From Muraenolepis orangiensis (taxonomy: Eukaryota > Chordata > Actinopteri > Gadiformes > Muraenolepididae): DNA of 64,000 bases. The stretch lies in assembly GCA_027704905.1 (NCBI GenBank), contig CM051020.1, forward strand, positions 8,518,835-8,582,834. Reading direction: 5' to 3'. Made by a program: the position numbers and the translations under genes. Under the pieces are notes generated by a model that saw nothing but the letters and a program-made list of their open reading frames with translations, was not told the DNA's origin and did no database searches. Below, in pieces: positions 16,886 to 28,912 of the stretch. Position 1 is the first letter of the stretch, and each line of letters opens with the position of its first letter.

Positions 16886-18180
16886 GGTGAAGTGACAGGA
16901 TGAGAACGGTTCCGGGAGCTGCCCCCTAGACCAGAAGGATTCTCTGCAAGACTGGTGCTATGGGAAACGGAGACCCCCCCCCCCCCCCCCCCCTATACCC
17001 TCTGTTTTCCCAGCCTTTCATAGCCCTCTGGACAACTGTGACCTCTCCTCCCGATCCAGAGAGCTGATTGAACCGTGACCATTGTACTGCGATTACGCAA
17101 AACTGAGAGAACCAGACCACCCCTCCCCGCCGTGGTGGAAGAATCACCACTGTCTTTTCTTGTCTTGACAGCCATTGTATGGATTTATTTTATATAAACA
17201 TATACATAATTAAATGTTTCCAGTGTGCCCCATGGTTTTCTGTGATATAAGCGCCCTTCTCTTATGGAAGTAGATTTGTTTTTGTTTTTAAGCAAGGCAA
17301 GACAACAAGACATTGGTTCACAAGAACAAGAAGTGAGCCCCAGTCCCATGATCACTTTGTGGCTGTTAATCATCCTTTCCCGCATGTCAATGTGTCGGCA
17401 TCGCCTGACCCAAAGAGGAAGCTGTGAATATGACCAGCACTTTACGGGACAATTGAACCACAACGTTGCCTGAGATACTGTTAAAAGCAGTGGTCCTGAT
17501 TTTTTACTTGGTGGAGTGCACCCTTTTGGATTGTGTTTGTATTGACTGAGGGATAACTGCTGAGATCAATAGAATCCTTTGAAAAATGGAAATAAACTTC
17601 GTTGACGAGGTCAGGAAGTCCCGGAGACACCTTAGATTTATTAAGACATGATTCTGGAAATTAATGAAACTATCCTTATTTTACACAACTATGAGAAACC
17701 AAAAAGCATCTTCACAGATCATGCTTCACTCTCCTTGTTTTCCATTAGCAACATGTGTTTGCATTTCCTTTCCTTGATTTGCATACTGTTATACATCTCA
17801 AAACACTTAACAGTGAGAATGAGACTGTATGGCAATGTAAATTGTAATGTAAAACTGTTATATTCCAATTGCAAGAGCAATGAGTGTTGAGGCACTTATA
17901 TTGCATTATAGCATTCAAGTTGGTTTTCTTAGAAGTAAACAGTCTTCTAAGAGAAGCTCATCGAGGGTTCTTTGAGTTCTGCAGAATAATCAGAATAATG
18001 AGGATCTAAATCAGTCACAGTTATGATTTGAGCATCATCCTCCTGTGTATTCAGTGTGATTCGACACAACGCTGGTAAATATCTTATTGAATGCTACAGT
18101 GATTGCAATAAACATGCTAATAAGGTTCACCAAAATACTAATAAGTATTTCATACATTTGATATGCATCCTATCATATTA
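16886..18180. other. mix23 3' UTR and intergenic DNA
   Basis: The first 700 bp probably form the mix23 3' UTR. A poly-C run lies at 16974-16992 and GGAAATAAACTTC at about 17588 is the best polyadenylation signal. From 17.6 to 18.18 kb the DNA is AT-rich and no gene was recognised. Confidence 0.4.
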
Positions 18181-18300
18181 TGGGTGGCAGTAGCGCGGTC
18201 GTCTGACAACCGGAAGGTTGCTGGTCCGATCCCCCGATGATTCTGAAGCTGCATCTGATATTTCTAAATTGGTATCTGTTAAAGCGCTTTGTACGCTCAT
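18181..18300 (+). repeat. tRNA-derived SINE fragment
   Basis: GGTGGCAGTAGCGCGGTCG, then CAACCGGAAGGTTGCTGGTC, form A- and B-box-like motifs. AAAGCGCTTTGTACGCTC matches the usual tail of fish SINEs. A related copy is at 20990-21190. Confidence 0.65.
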
Positions 18301-18404
18301 TTCTTTCTAAATCTGCTGTATAGACTTATTGTAAGGCTGGTGCGGTCTAACAATGAAAGGGAATGTTATCAGGCGTTGTACTCTATGTCCGTCTATTCAA
18401 GATT

Positions 18405-18745
18405 CAAGATAACTTTATTTATCCCGAGGGAAATTAAGGTGCAACAGTTGAAACGGGGGGAATAAATGCACACAAAAATATACTAATACCTAAAAACTAA
18501 ATAACAACAAACTAACTAAACAAAACTAGTATAAACTAAATATAACTAAATGTATTGATAGATGAATTGCACAATGTACAGTATTATTACAGTAATACGT
18601 AGGTATATACAATACACAATACGTATAGTGCAATTGGCAGTAATAACATACTAATAAATAACTGAAAAAGTGACATGTGAAATAGAATTTACAATGCAAA
18701 ATGATAAGACTATAAGACTCGGGCGGTGCGAGGGGCAGTGGTTTC
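18405..18745 (-). mobile_element. L2-type LINE 3' UTR
   Basis: On the minus strand it ends with GCACCTTAATTTCCCTCGGG and an ATAAA-containing tail. It matches, base for base over long stretches, the 3' UTR of the LINE at 43395-44373. Only the non-coding tail is present. Confidence 0.8.
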
Positions 18746-18789
18746 AAGAAACTAAGAACACAAGAAACAGGTTTTGATCTGTAGCCAGA

Positions 18790-19170
18790 TTAACTGCTCT
18801 ATAAGGTAATTTTACCGGTTTAGCAATGTGGTTTAAACAGCCCTCATGTTTAGTGTATTGTCACTTCACAGCAAGTATAAAGCAGTGAGTGAAAATCGTA
18901 TGTGCAATACCCGACGACAGACAGCTATTAAAGTTAGCTATTAAGTTATAAAAATGAGATAAAAATAATAAGAATAATAAAACAGCAATATGTATATATT
19001 AATCAATGTATTAAAATATACATTGTTATATGCTATACGCCCTTATTCAGCAGCCTGAGGGCCTGACTGTGGAAGCTGTCTCTGAGTCTATTTGTACGGC
19101 ACTTGATACTGTGGTATCGCCTGCCTCACGGTAACAGTGGATGTGGCTGGCTCCATCAGAGTTGGTCCCT
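18790..19170 (-). mobile_element. L2-type LINE 3' fragment, second family
   Basis: Minus-strand reading gives the C-terminal LINE segment CYRQAGDTTVSS followed by SETASTVRP and a stop, then an AT-rich 3' UTR. The same peptide is encoded at about 58400-58540. Confidence 0.6.
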
Positions 19171-19602
19171 GTGTATTAGAGTGGCGGCCATGTGAGGGTT
19201 ACTCACTGAATGTTGTTTAAATACACCCAACAGTCGTCGCTTGCCCTTTGGGAGAAGGTGATGAAAAGCAAGACGCAAAAGGATGCAATTCAATTTCTCA
19301 ACACTAATGCTGTGTTAATATAGATACGTTTTGTGTGAAAAACAGTAAGAAAGGCAAGTCGTGTTGTATTCCATTTATAACATTCTATTTTATTATTTTT
19401 ATTATTATTAAGGAATGTACGGCTTCACTTAAATTATATAATATAAAATTAATAACACTGACAGTGAAGAGTAAGTAAAGTTAAAAGAGTAATGCGTATT
19501 GACATGAAGATACAGCCTATTACAGCGTATTATAACACGTTTTACCCTAAAGACTGGTACCCATGGGCCTTATCCACCTAGGGGGAATAAGGCCCATAAT
19601 GC

Positions 19603-20851
19603 TCAAGCAGTCAAGCAGGATGTCATAACAATAACAGGATCATGGAGGGTCTTGGACTTCTGTACACCAGCCACATACAGGCACTGCACCAGATATACTT
19701 GGAAGACATGAAGGTGAACATATTCATCTCCTCCCACGTGCACCTTGGGAAAAGTTACGAAAGTTAGTGAGACATAATAGTGGTCCACACAGTAAAGCAC
19801 TTCTGTATGTCGTGATACTTTGCAATTGCCCAAATAATACAATTAAGATTCGAGAGTTGTAAAGAGAGCACGAGATTTTGAAACTAAACTCCCGAAAATT
19901 CCCCGAACCAATCACAAAATCGAAATTGGGCTCATGCAGTCCACTCAAAAAGCTTATTCTCGCAGCAAATTTCACAATTTCTCATAGCTGACGGATGGCT
20001 AAGACAGCCAATGTCGAACATTAGGTTGTGGTTTCACCAGCCACTGACTACCTTGATGTAGTAGTGGATTCCAGCCTCCATTTCATGGGACTTGTAGCAC
20101 ACAGCGTTAAAATCTTCATACGTCTCATTAGCATTCTCCTCGGCCTGCTGCTTTACCTGTTTATTAAGACAGTTAAACATACAAATATCATTAATCCGCC
20201 AGTGGTGTATAACATTGGATGTCAACTTTAAAGTGATGCACTTGATCTTAAAATACGTCAAATAACCATAACATTTCACCACAGATGGATGCATCCACTA
20301 CTCAGGAAGGCACAACACATTTTCAAAGACACCTCTCACCCAAACCATGGACTGTTTTCCCTCCTCTCCTCCAGGAGGCGCTATAGGAACCTTTGTTCCT
20401 ACTCAGGAAATTTTCAAAAGCTATATTCATTTACTCAATATATCTCAGAGTCAACAAACTGCCTTGGAACGACTCAGCTTCAGGCTTTATAGGGGTGTGG
20501 TCTTCCTCCTATAATGTCATTGGTCTGGTTTGGCCTTGTGAGTGGATGAAGGAGCTTGCAATGGACTTCATGGAGCATCCTTTTCCTTATGCTTAATGCA
20601 CACCTTGATAACCCGTTATAACACATTGATAACCCTTATTAACATAATTAGATATATAATAAGATACATAATACTATATATTTATGTTGTCACTTTTCAC
20701 TTTAAACATCCATGCAAAAGGTCTGAGGCAATTGGAATGAAATGTTCAACTTGTAATCTACAAACACGAACATGTTCCTTACTTCATCACAAAGATTCTG
20801 GATCTTCTCGTTTGCAGCCATCACCCCACTGAATTCCTTCATGGTGGTCAT
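19603..20851 (-). CDS. Stefin (cystatin A/B family) copy A
   Basis: Predicted cytosolic inhibitor of papain-like cysteine proteases. Exons on the minus strand: 20783-20851, 20052-20156 and 19603-19743, phase 0 throughout, giving 104 residues. Exon 1 is MTTMKEFSGVMAANEKIQNL plus CDE, exon 2 starts VKQQAEENANETY, and exon 3 starts VHVGGDEYVHLHVFQ. Exon borders sit exactly where mammalian stefins are split. It is unusual in three ways. The papain-binding first hairpin, QxVxG in the family, reads KSHEMEAG with one extra residue. The N-terminus lacks the usual MxCGG/PGG glycine. The C-terminus ends TSCLTA instead of an aromatic-rich tail. It is the most divergent copy and is closest to mix23, the position of human CSTA. 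Inhibitory activity is doubtful. Confidence 0.8.
20289..20480 (+). mobile_element. L2-type LINE fragment
   Basis: LRKAQHIFKDTSHPNHGLFS and RRYRNL are the C-terminal L2 signature also present at about 25238-25360 and, on the opposite strand, at 57240-57350. It lies between exons 1 and 2 of stefin copy A and is about 190 bp long. Confidence 0.75.
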
Positions 20852-20987
20852 CAAAGTGGACCCAGTAACAAATCCTAGACGTTTGTAGAGTTTGTAGATT
20901 AAGCGCAGGCTTCTTTTGCATCTATGTTTAAGGGGAGTGGCTACAGTGGCCCTGCCTTGATGCCCTCATTGGCTAATATTGCAGCAG

Positions 20988-21195
20988 TAGGGCGGCAGTA
21001 GCTGAGGAGGTAGAGAGCGGCTGTCTGACAACCGGAAGGTTGAGGTGTCCCTGAGCAAGACACCCTAAGTCTACCACCCCCGACGCGCTTGCGGACGCCT
21101 TTCATGGCTGACTCAATCGGTGTATGAATTTGGCTTGACTTGTAAAGCACTATGAGTGGTCGCTTGTTAGCACTTGGCTTACACTTGTTATTACA
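20988..21195 (+). repeat. tRNA-derived SINE
   Basis: GGGCGGCAGTAGCTGAGGAG and CTGTCTGACAACCGGAAGG form the tRNA-like head. The body contains CCTGAGCAAGACACCCTAAG and the tail CTTGTAAAGCACTATGAGTG. All are standard in teleost SINEs. Confidence 0.75.
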
Positions 21196-21269
21196 CAATT
21201 GTAATGATTGTTCTTATTAAACTTACTAAACCGTTGTCATCATTTTTTAATTATGAAACATAAGGCCCT

Positions 21270-21640
21270 CAGTAGAGCTTCATACCTCCACCACACCAAA
21301 AAGTCCCCTTTGGTTTGGGTTTGGGATTGCGAAACAATCGTAATTGGCATTCCGCCTAAACCCCTACCAAGTTGTATGTTTTACATGTGATTTTTCACCC
21401 AATCTCTATTACCTGTATAATCTCTCCTTATCTCCTTCTTTGTGCAGATCTGCACCAAAATTGAATCAACTTTCCAAGTTTCTTGGCCCATAAGTATCTA
21501 ACCACCAAGTGTTGTCCAATTCTGCACACAACGTTTTGAGTTATCTTGCTGAAAGACAAACAAACAAACAAACAAACAGACAAACAGGGCTAAAACATAA
21601 CTTCTGGAGCATATTCAATGGCGGAGGTTCAATTTTGAGG
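21270..21640 (+). repeat. Probable LINE 3' tail (RTE-like)
   Basis: TGCACCAAAATTGAATCAAC, GTTTTGAGTTATCTTGCTGA and (ACAA)n followed by TGGCGGAGGT resemble the 3' non-coding end of RTE-type fish LINEs. There is no coding part. Confidence 0.4.
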
Positions 21641-21839
21641 TCTTCTTCACTCTTAACTTGTCAAGAGAACCATGTTTGAAAGACATCGCCATGTTCATGT
21701 TGATGTTCACCAGGGCCCTGTTTCAAGAAGCTGAGTTCAGGATTCAAGATGTTTTTATTGCCATATGCAAAGAGTACAATGGAATGCTTACTCATCTTTC
21801 CCTCCCGCAGAATGAATTTCCTGCAACAATGCTATACTA

Positions 21840-22250
21840 AACTATACAATACTATACTATACTATACTAATAAATACTATACTATGAACAACACTATAAA
21901 CTACCAATGATAGGATATACTATTTACTTTAAACAACACTGTATACTACATTACATTTACATTTAGGGCATTTGGCAGACGCTTTTATCCAAAGCGACTT
22001 ACAAGGTGTACATTAGTTGAAGCAGACAATAGCATAACGCTGGGGTACGCAAACATATAAATACAGCAGTTCACAAGTATTCATATTGACAAGATGAATA
22101 ACACAATTTCGTACTGCTAGGTCACCTGCTTAAGTAGCTGTGATAAGAGCGTGTTAACAACATTAAGGACATACACTATACTATGTACTATACTATATAC
22201 TATAAACAACATTAGATTAGACTATTAGATTAGATTAGATTAGATTCAAA
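21840..22250. repeat. (ACTAT)n and (TTAGA)n repeats flanking a common fish interspersed repeat
   Basis: ACTAT pentamers run from 21838 to 21900 and TTAGA from about 22205 to 22245. Between them, from about 21950, is TTAGGGCATTTGGCAGACGC followed by TTTTATCCAAAGCGACTTAC. That sequence is dispersed in very many teleost genomes. Confidence 0.6.
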
Positions 22251-22970
22251 TGTATATGTTATATGTTTTATGTATGTTTAAGTACAGTACAGCAAAAATA
22301 ATTTAGCATGTAGAGTGAAAATGTTGCAGTAAAGTGCATATATATACACTATATACTATAACAATACTGTACACAATAAAAACAACAGTAAATAGATGAT
22401 ATATACATGTGGTGAATTGTGCAAAAAGCATTTAACATTTGGAATTCAGCTTCAGATTCCATAGATCACCTCTCAGACCAGTTGACACGGCTGTGGGCCT
22501 AACCTGGAGCAAAACCGAGCAGGTTGTGTTCGAGATAACAAATCAACATGTATATAAGCACCGCCTACTGACCAATCAATTATCTTGAAAGTGGTGTCCC
22601 TGTTGTGAGATGACAGAGACGTCAGTGTGTAAAGTCAGGTGCGATATCGACCGCTTCCCAATACTGCACCAAACGTTGACTCAGATGTGTTATACAGTTT
22701 GTAGCCTACGTTTTGTTCTTCATAGGCTGTTAATACCTTTCATGGAAGTCAAAGTGTCTCTGCCAAGTTATGTGTGCACACACATGACAGCTTATTTCGG
22801 CCAACACAGGCAAAATGCATAGCAGATAATAGACCAGTTGTAACAAAGCTGAGCTAACTGCAGGTACCTGTTTTTCTGTTGTATTTTGTACTTTATTTTA
22901 TATTAAACGCAGCCTACTCCTTTCATAGGCTTCCACAGAGTGGTCTGTGCCATAGATAGCTTGCATCCAT
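22250..22970. other. Intergenic DNA, no gene seen
   Basis: AT-rich sequence with short open frames only. No motif or repeat family could be assigned. Confidence 0.3.
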
Positions 22971-22989
22971 ATTTTATGTCACAGCATGT

Positions 22990-23253
22990 CTAGTTGAGAA
23001 TGAAGGCCATTTTGTGAAATCGCAGGTCATTCCGGTGACGCTGCTGTGTGATGTAAAAACAATACTCATTTGGGGAGTGTGTGTGGTTGGTGGCTGTTTT
23101 GAGCAGCTCCACCTGGTTTGAACTCTGGGGCTGGGTGAGGTTGCACACCTGTGGGTCATTGTTTATCAAGGCCGACAGGTTACACCGGCAGTCATCGCCA
23201 CACCACTTGAGAGGAATGAATGTGAATGTAAAGCACAAGACAAGACAAGTATC
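22990..23253 (-). CDS. Candidate small secreted protein, unidentified
   Basis: An ATG at 23253 opens an 87-residue minus-strand frame. It starts MDTCLVLCFTFTFIPLKWC, a credible signal peptide, followed by a cysteine-rich stretch (CGDDCRCN, QVC) and NxS/T sites (NLS, NLT, NHT). CTATAAAC lies about 50 bp upstream of the ATG and could be a TATA box. A CAG/GTGGAG at about residue 49 could instead be a donor, making this exon 1 of a longer gene. The frame continues upstream for 74 more codons without stop. No family was recognised and nothing nearby resembles it. It could be chance. Confidence 0.25.
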   Translation of the reverse strand, partial: DTCLVLCFTFTFIPLKWCGDDCRCNLSALINNDPQVCNLTQPQSSNQVELLKTATNHTHSPNEYCFYITQQRHRNDLRFHKMAFILN

Positions 23254-24009
23254 CATAGGAAATGTTTTCAAGGTGTGGCGTGAGAGGCGGGAAGAGGGTT
23301 TATAGCGAGTAGCTCTGCGTGTGCTGTTTGACAACACCAAACACAGCCCTTCTTCCTTCACAGCCATTTGATGAAAGGCAGATTTAAGAAAAGCGTCTAT
23401 ATCCTGCATTGGTTGGACTTGAAAACTGGAGGCAATGAAAAATGCGGGACATGGTCTCAATATGTGGCCGGACACCTGCTACTAGGTGTCTGGCTTTATG
23501 TGGCATAACTACTGGGCACCATTTGTATCAATGGTGCGCAGTCCCACATTGAGCCGGACACCTAGTAACAGGGTCTACTGCTACATCATTGTTTGGTCAT
23601 GCTGGTCCATTGCCTGCATGGAAACAAAGGGATTGCAGAAATGGCTAATTGGTTTCCCCAATTGGTGAATGAACAGTATAATTGGTCGAGCTATGAGTTT
23701 GCACATTCAATCTGATCAAAAGAAACCCTGTAAGAATCGGCATTTGCCTTGATTAGGCTATATGTCCAAAACGTCCCAACCCGCCCATACAGAGACAGGG
23801 AGGAGCATTGTTATTTACAAGTTATTTAGACTTTTTTACCCTTTTATGATAATGTGATAAAGCTTTTATTTATTTTTATGAAATGGGAATTTTCTACTTT
23901 CTATCACAAGAGGGAGCGGAGGACTGTGAGGTTGCGCTAGTTGTCATGTATACTGGTAGCCTACCTGAAGGAACACTAATCATCTTTATTTGTCCTGTTT
24001 AGTTAGGTC

Positions 24010-25480
24010 TTTTAGGGGGGTAGACACAGTAGCTGGTCTCCCAACGACTTCGCCCTGTTGCACTCACCCCCATCATCATGAAGTGCTTCGAGAGGTTGGT
24101 CCTGGCTCACCTCAAATCTGGCCTCACTGGATAAACACCAATTTGCATACTGTGAGAACAGGAGCACGAGGACACCTTCCCCTCAGCCCTTCAGAGAGCA
24201 ACACCCACATGAGAATGCTGTTCATCGACTTCAGCTCAGCATTCAACATCTGTCTGTCTATCTGTAGCTGGTTATTGGACTTCCTAACCAACAGACCCGT
24301 CTGTCAGATTAGACAATCTCACCTCCTCCATCCTCCACCTGGTTGGTGATGATGAGCATAATGATGCTGCCTATAAATGCTAGATCCTGACACGTGTGGA
24401 GTTGACCGCCGTGGTGGTCCCTCCGATGCTCCGTGGCATGTGCTAAACGTTTAGTTAATTGTGTGTAATGATTTGTGGTTATTGAGTGAAGTGGTGTTGC
24501 GGTACGCGGTAACTGTCACCGGTGAACTAAGTAAAAACATTCAAAGCCTGTCGGTGTGTGTGCCGTCCTGAGTGGGGGGATTAATTATTGGTATCCGACC
24601 TGACTCTGACCTAGCTTTTAATATTTTAAAAATAAAGTGTGTCAATCTGTAGCTGGTTATTGGACTTCCTAACCAACAGACCTGTTATTAGACAATCTCA
24701 ACCTCCATCCTCACCCTGAACACCGGCGTCCCGCAGGGCTGTGTGCTGAGCCCTCTCCTCTCCTCCCTCTTCACCCACGACTGCACTCCTGTACATGGTA
24801 CAAACACCGGTACAAAAACAACGATGAGGCAGCCTACAGGGAGGAGGTCCAGCACCTGGTGGTGAGGTGCGCTGACAACAACCTGGCCCTCAACACCAAG
24901 AAGACCAAGGAGCTCATCGTGGACTTCAGGAAGACCAGAGCTGGCGCACACCCCCCCATCCTCATCAACGGGCGGAGGTTTAGCGTGACTCCAGCTTCAA
25001 ATTCCTGGGGGTCCACATCTCCGAGGACCTCTCTTGGATCCTCAACACTGCATCACTGCATGGTAAAGAAGGCTCACCAGCGTCTCTTCTTCCTGAGGTG
25101 AACTTTTACCGGTGTGCCATTGAAAGCATCCTCACCAACTGCATCACAGTGTGGTACGGCAACTGCGCTGCAGAGGGTGGTGAAAACCGCCCAACGCATC
25201 GTTGGGCAATAAAGACTACCCACCACAAACGGTGTCTGAGGAAGGCACAACACATTTTCAAAGACACCTCTCACCCCAACCATGGACTGTTTTCCCTCCT
25301 CTCCTACAGGAGGCGCTATAGGAACCTTTGTTCCAAGGCAAGCAGGCTTAGGAACAGCTTCTTCCCCTCAGCTGTCATCTCTCTGAACTCTGTACCACAG
25401 CCGCCTAGCCTCGCTGTACTGTACTTGTGCTGTGCTGTGCAATGACAATACATTTGAACCTAATCAAATTATTATCTTTT
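24010..25480 (+). mobile_element. Decayed L2-type LINE reverse transcriptase
   Basis: Plus-strand frames give, in order, MRMLFIDFSSAFN (palm motif A), NTGVPQGCVLSPLL (motif B), LALNTKKTKELIVDFRK, KKAHQRLFFLR, NFYRCAIESILTNCITVWYG and HNHGLFS-type C-terminal motifs up to SAVISLNSVPQ. Frameshifts and internal duplications separate them, and the catalytic YADD box was not found intact. The 24340-24640 part is an unrelated repeat inserted between motif pieces. The tail GACAATACATTTGAACC ends the element. Confidence 0.8.
24340..24640. repeat. Unclassified dispersed repeat (unit R), first copy
   Basis: Begins GATGATGAGCATAATGATGC and includes GACCGCCGTGGTGGTCCCTC and GGTACGCGGTAACTGTCACC. It recurs at 57780-58000. 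Its last 65 bp, GGGATTAATTATTGGTATCC onward, recur at 25981-26045. Class unknown. Confidence 0.5.
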
Positions 25481-25536
25481 TTATTCACTCTGTAAGTTCC
25501 TTTAGTTTTTTTCTGGGGCTTGTTGTTTGTTCTGAA

Positions 25537-25870
25537 TGTAGTGTCTCGTGGATCGGGTGCTCAGACCGCACGCTGAGTATGCTGCTGTCTATATTGATGT
25601 TGACATTGTAGGTTCACTGACTAGTTCCCTGACCGAGGGTGCTTCAGATCTGGTCCGGTGTTGATTCCCGTCCCGAACACTGTTGTGGTGGGAACGTATC
25701 CTACAACCGGTTTCTGAAATTAGCCTGGATACGTTCCCACCACAACCGTTTTCTGAAATTAGCCTGGATGCCAAGACTGTCATCCAGGCTAATTTCAGAA
25801 ACCGGTTGTAGGATATGTGTGAAGAAAGTCTTGGCGTCCAGGTTAATTTCAACAATGAGATAAAGAGACC
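25537..25870. repeat. Unit R second copy with inverted repeats
   Basis: GTAGTGTCTCGTGGATCGGG starts a segment also found at 36738 and 57631. From 25697, the motif ACAACCGGTTTCTGAAATTA is repeated directly (25740s) and inverted (25787-25812), so the DNA can fold into a hairpin. No coding content. Confidence 0.5.
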
Positions 25871-26049
25871 GCAACTGGAATGTGGTAATTACTTTTGAAT
25901 ATTGCCTTGCAAACGTTTTGGGCAAGATGCCCTTCTTGAGGGTGTTCTGGCAATTATTATATTAGTCAATATATACATTTTGGGATTAATTATTGGTATC
26001 CGACCTGACTCTGACCTAGCTTTTAATATTTTAAAAATAAAGTGTAACA

Positions 26050-26930
26050 ATATACTTAATAAACATGCTCCATATAACATTTTTGGAGTAAACACTGTTT
26101 TAATCCTTGGGTTTCCCCAAACATTTCCAAAGATCTTGTTGTCAGTCACCGCTTGGAAGACAACAAACACTAGCAAGTACTTACTTGTCCTTGCTTGCAA
26201 ACACCTCTGACAATGCATCTGAATTTTGGAAAATTATTGAAAAACAAATCCTGATCAAATGTGTGAGGCTTGAGAACAGGAATTTTGCTGTGAGTCCGGG
26301 AATTACCTTATTGTATCCCATAAACCATCCCCTCCCCTATCCAGATGAAACAGCGGGGATGCAGCCTCTTCCATGCTATACGGTTCAAAGAAAGTCCTCC
26401 AACCAGTTTTATTAAGGTAAAACAATTGTTCTTGGCAACCTATATACAGTAGGTACCCTGTGAGATTGTTTTCGTAACAATAGCTTTTAGCTGCAAATAA
26501 GACAAGGCAAGAGGATTCATTCAGATCAAATGTTTTGATTTTTGAAATTCGATTTTGGCTTAGTGGGCATGAAGGTGTGAATGTGTATCAATTACTTCAC
26601 TAACTAATACATTGATCAATGGTTTAATCACAACTTGCAATAGGATGTGTTATGCTGTCACGAGAGAGGGAGTGGGTTGGACCCCGAACGCAGACGCCGA
26701 CAAGTGGAGTGATACGAAACGGCTTTCCCAAAGCACACACAAAACACAAGGGTACACGGGGAGGACGATCCGCGGAGTACCGGCAGGCAGTTGACCGGCG
26801 GGTAGTCCGGGACAGGGGAAGGAGTCTGTACCGGGGGTATCGGGTGCGAAGTACCGGCAGGTAGTTGGCAGGCGATGGGTACCAGACGGGAGAACTACGT
26901 GCATTGTAGAGTAACGACCTCACGCTGGGG
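26050..26930. other. Intergenic DNA with possible LTR edge
   Basis: No gene is recognised. TGTCACGAGAGAGGGAGTGG at 26656, followed by GACCCCGAACGCAGAC, resembles the reverse complement of a Gypsy LTR 3' edge. The following 250 bp are GC-rich with repeated CCGGCAGG motifs. Confidence 0.35.
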
Positions 26931-27145
26931 TAAAGGAAAGACAACGTTGACTAAAGTCAACAAGTTGACTAATACAAATAAATTGTGAATTTAAAAAAGA
27001 CGAATTAATCAAAACAGTTAAGGCAGTTCTCTTCTCCACTGGGCACTGGACGCCATATACTCGTTCCTTGTGAAAAATAAATACATTCACAATCAATGTA
27101 TATATTTGGGATAAGTTATGGTTTCCACGGGTCACCGTGGCCCAC

Positions 27146-27374
27146 CTTGATGAAATAGTTTGTTCCGGACACCGACTGGTTTTTGTATGACTTGGCCACG
27201 AACACATCATACGTCTGGTTAGTCTTTCCCTCTACGGACGCCTTAACCTGTGTAGTAATAACAACATTTCAATACAATGAGTTCCTGGACGTCTTCGCTC
27301 GCGTCCTTAACCGCGCTGAGTCCTCCCACGCCCGCGTCCTTAACCGCGCTGAGTCCTCCCACGCCCGCCGTCAT
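27146..27374 (-). pseudogene. Stefin copy B, exons 1 and 2 only, intron 1 collapsed
   Basis: Minus-strand exon 1 remnant 27279-27374 and exon 2 27146-27247 (VKASVEGKTNQTYDVFVAK, papain-binding loop QSVSG). Exon 1 contains a 36-bp tandem duplication, so GVGGLSAVKDA occurs twice. The end of exon 1 with its donor and nearly all of intron 1 are gone: codons for ...DVQEL run straight into about 30 bp of intron end before the exon 2 acceptor. Exon 3 is absent; where it should follow, only its 3' flank is found. Copy E shows the same collapse, so the deletion predates their duplication. Not expected to make a functional inhibitor. Confidence 0.8.
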
Positions 27375-27409
27375 GATGAAATTGCACACACACACACACA
27401 CACGCACAC

Positions 27410-28790
27410 ACACCTTTCTCCACTTGGATAATTAACTGAGATTGTATCGTTAAGTAAACATGTGGTATCAAAGAAGTATTGATACTTTTGACAAGCTTAA
27501 TAACTGTACTCCTCGAACGTGTAGATTCAAATGTTGTGCTTTGAATATTTGTGTTTGTAAGTTGTGTTCAATCAAATTATATTTAACTATAGTTAAATAT
27601 AATTAGATTGAACACAACTTGCCATGCACGAGTTAAAAATCGATATACAGCCCCGGAGCTTAGGAGGCCCCCACCCCCAGGCCCACCCCCCCCCCCTCTG
27701 CTATGCTGCTAGGCACCAGGGCTGGACTGGCCATCTGGCATACCTGCCGGCCCGGCCGAAAGCTATCATCGAACGGCCCATAAATCGAAAGCTACCATTG
27801 GATTTCACGATCGCGACAACTCCCCCCCCCCTTCACGATCGCGACAACAGTGTACACATGAGTTCCTACTGACCTATACTGTTTACAAAATATGCCTGAA
27901 AAAATAAACATTTAAAAAAGTGGCCGCGATGTCTATCCCATGTCACTCTATTATTGATTTAGGGGAGGGGGCGGAGCCCCATGGTCCGACCTGCGGGAGA
28001 GCCCCGAAATATTGCGCAACGCCACTGTGTAGAATATGATCAATAGTCTTATAGTATTCTCATAGTTTATCACAGGTAAACCTGGATATTTGAGTCGATA
28101 CAAAATACGATAATACAAAACTCGGAAGCCAGAAAACTCAAAGCTTTGTTTTGCCGTGTGCTAATTCAATTGATTTTATTTAACGGCTGTTGGGAAACCA
28201 AACCCTGCTTCTTCCTCTTTGGACACGCTAACCCCTCACCAGGTCAAAAGGGTCACAGTCAAACAATAAGCAAAATAAGAAATGTTTTGTAAACGCAAAA
28301 CTAGCGTTGCAAGTCGCAACGCCAAGTCCGACGGGTCCTAACCTCATTAAACCATAAAAATATAAACGGCAATTATGTTTTCTTCTACTTCTCACTGGAA
28401 GAAAAGAAGACCAATCATGCTTTTAAATTGAGTCGCTATGAAAACCTGACTTTGCTACCGGGATTGGTTTTTAGAACGGATGACATGAAACAGAAAATAC
28501 ATTCAGTTCAGGCCCATATAGGTTCATACAGAGTTGGCAATGAGCTGGATGACATATTGATGACAAAGCACAATGTGGACATTTCTAAAAGGGCGTTGGT
28601 TGACGGGGTCTACTTTTATTCTGTTCTATTTTTTGTTACATGTATAATGAAGCCATTGACTCAAGACTCAAGACATTGTGGTAAAGTTGCATTCAATGAA
28701 AAGAAGAAAAAAAAAATCATTCCAATTATTATTTTATTAATTATTATTATTAAGTACACCAATAGAACTAAATTGTTTTAGGTGCTTACC
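27410..28790 (+). repeat. Stefin-unit flank, second unit (precedes copy C)
   Basis: This flank recurs 3' of most stefin copies: CTTTCTCCACTTGGATAATT, then AGATTCAAATGTTGTGCTTT, ACAAAACTCGGAAGCCAGAA, and the ORF-like segments described for 44375-45250. Here it is interrupted by GC-rich unrelated DNA at 27650-28020. The internal LCDLTVEQL part is deleted. Confidence 0.7.
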
Positions 28791-28912
28791 TTAAAATCTA
28801 TAGAAAACTACAGTTGACAAATACAAATCAATTGTGAATAAAACATTAAAAAAAAGACGAATTAATAAAGGCAGTTAAGGCAGTTCTCTTCTCCACTGGG
28901 CCGAATTAACAC

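Noticed and set aside
18185..18260. tRNA gene
   Set aside because: A and B boxes are present, but no cloverleaf or acceptor stem forms and the same head recurs with SINE tails.
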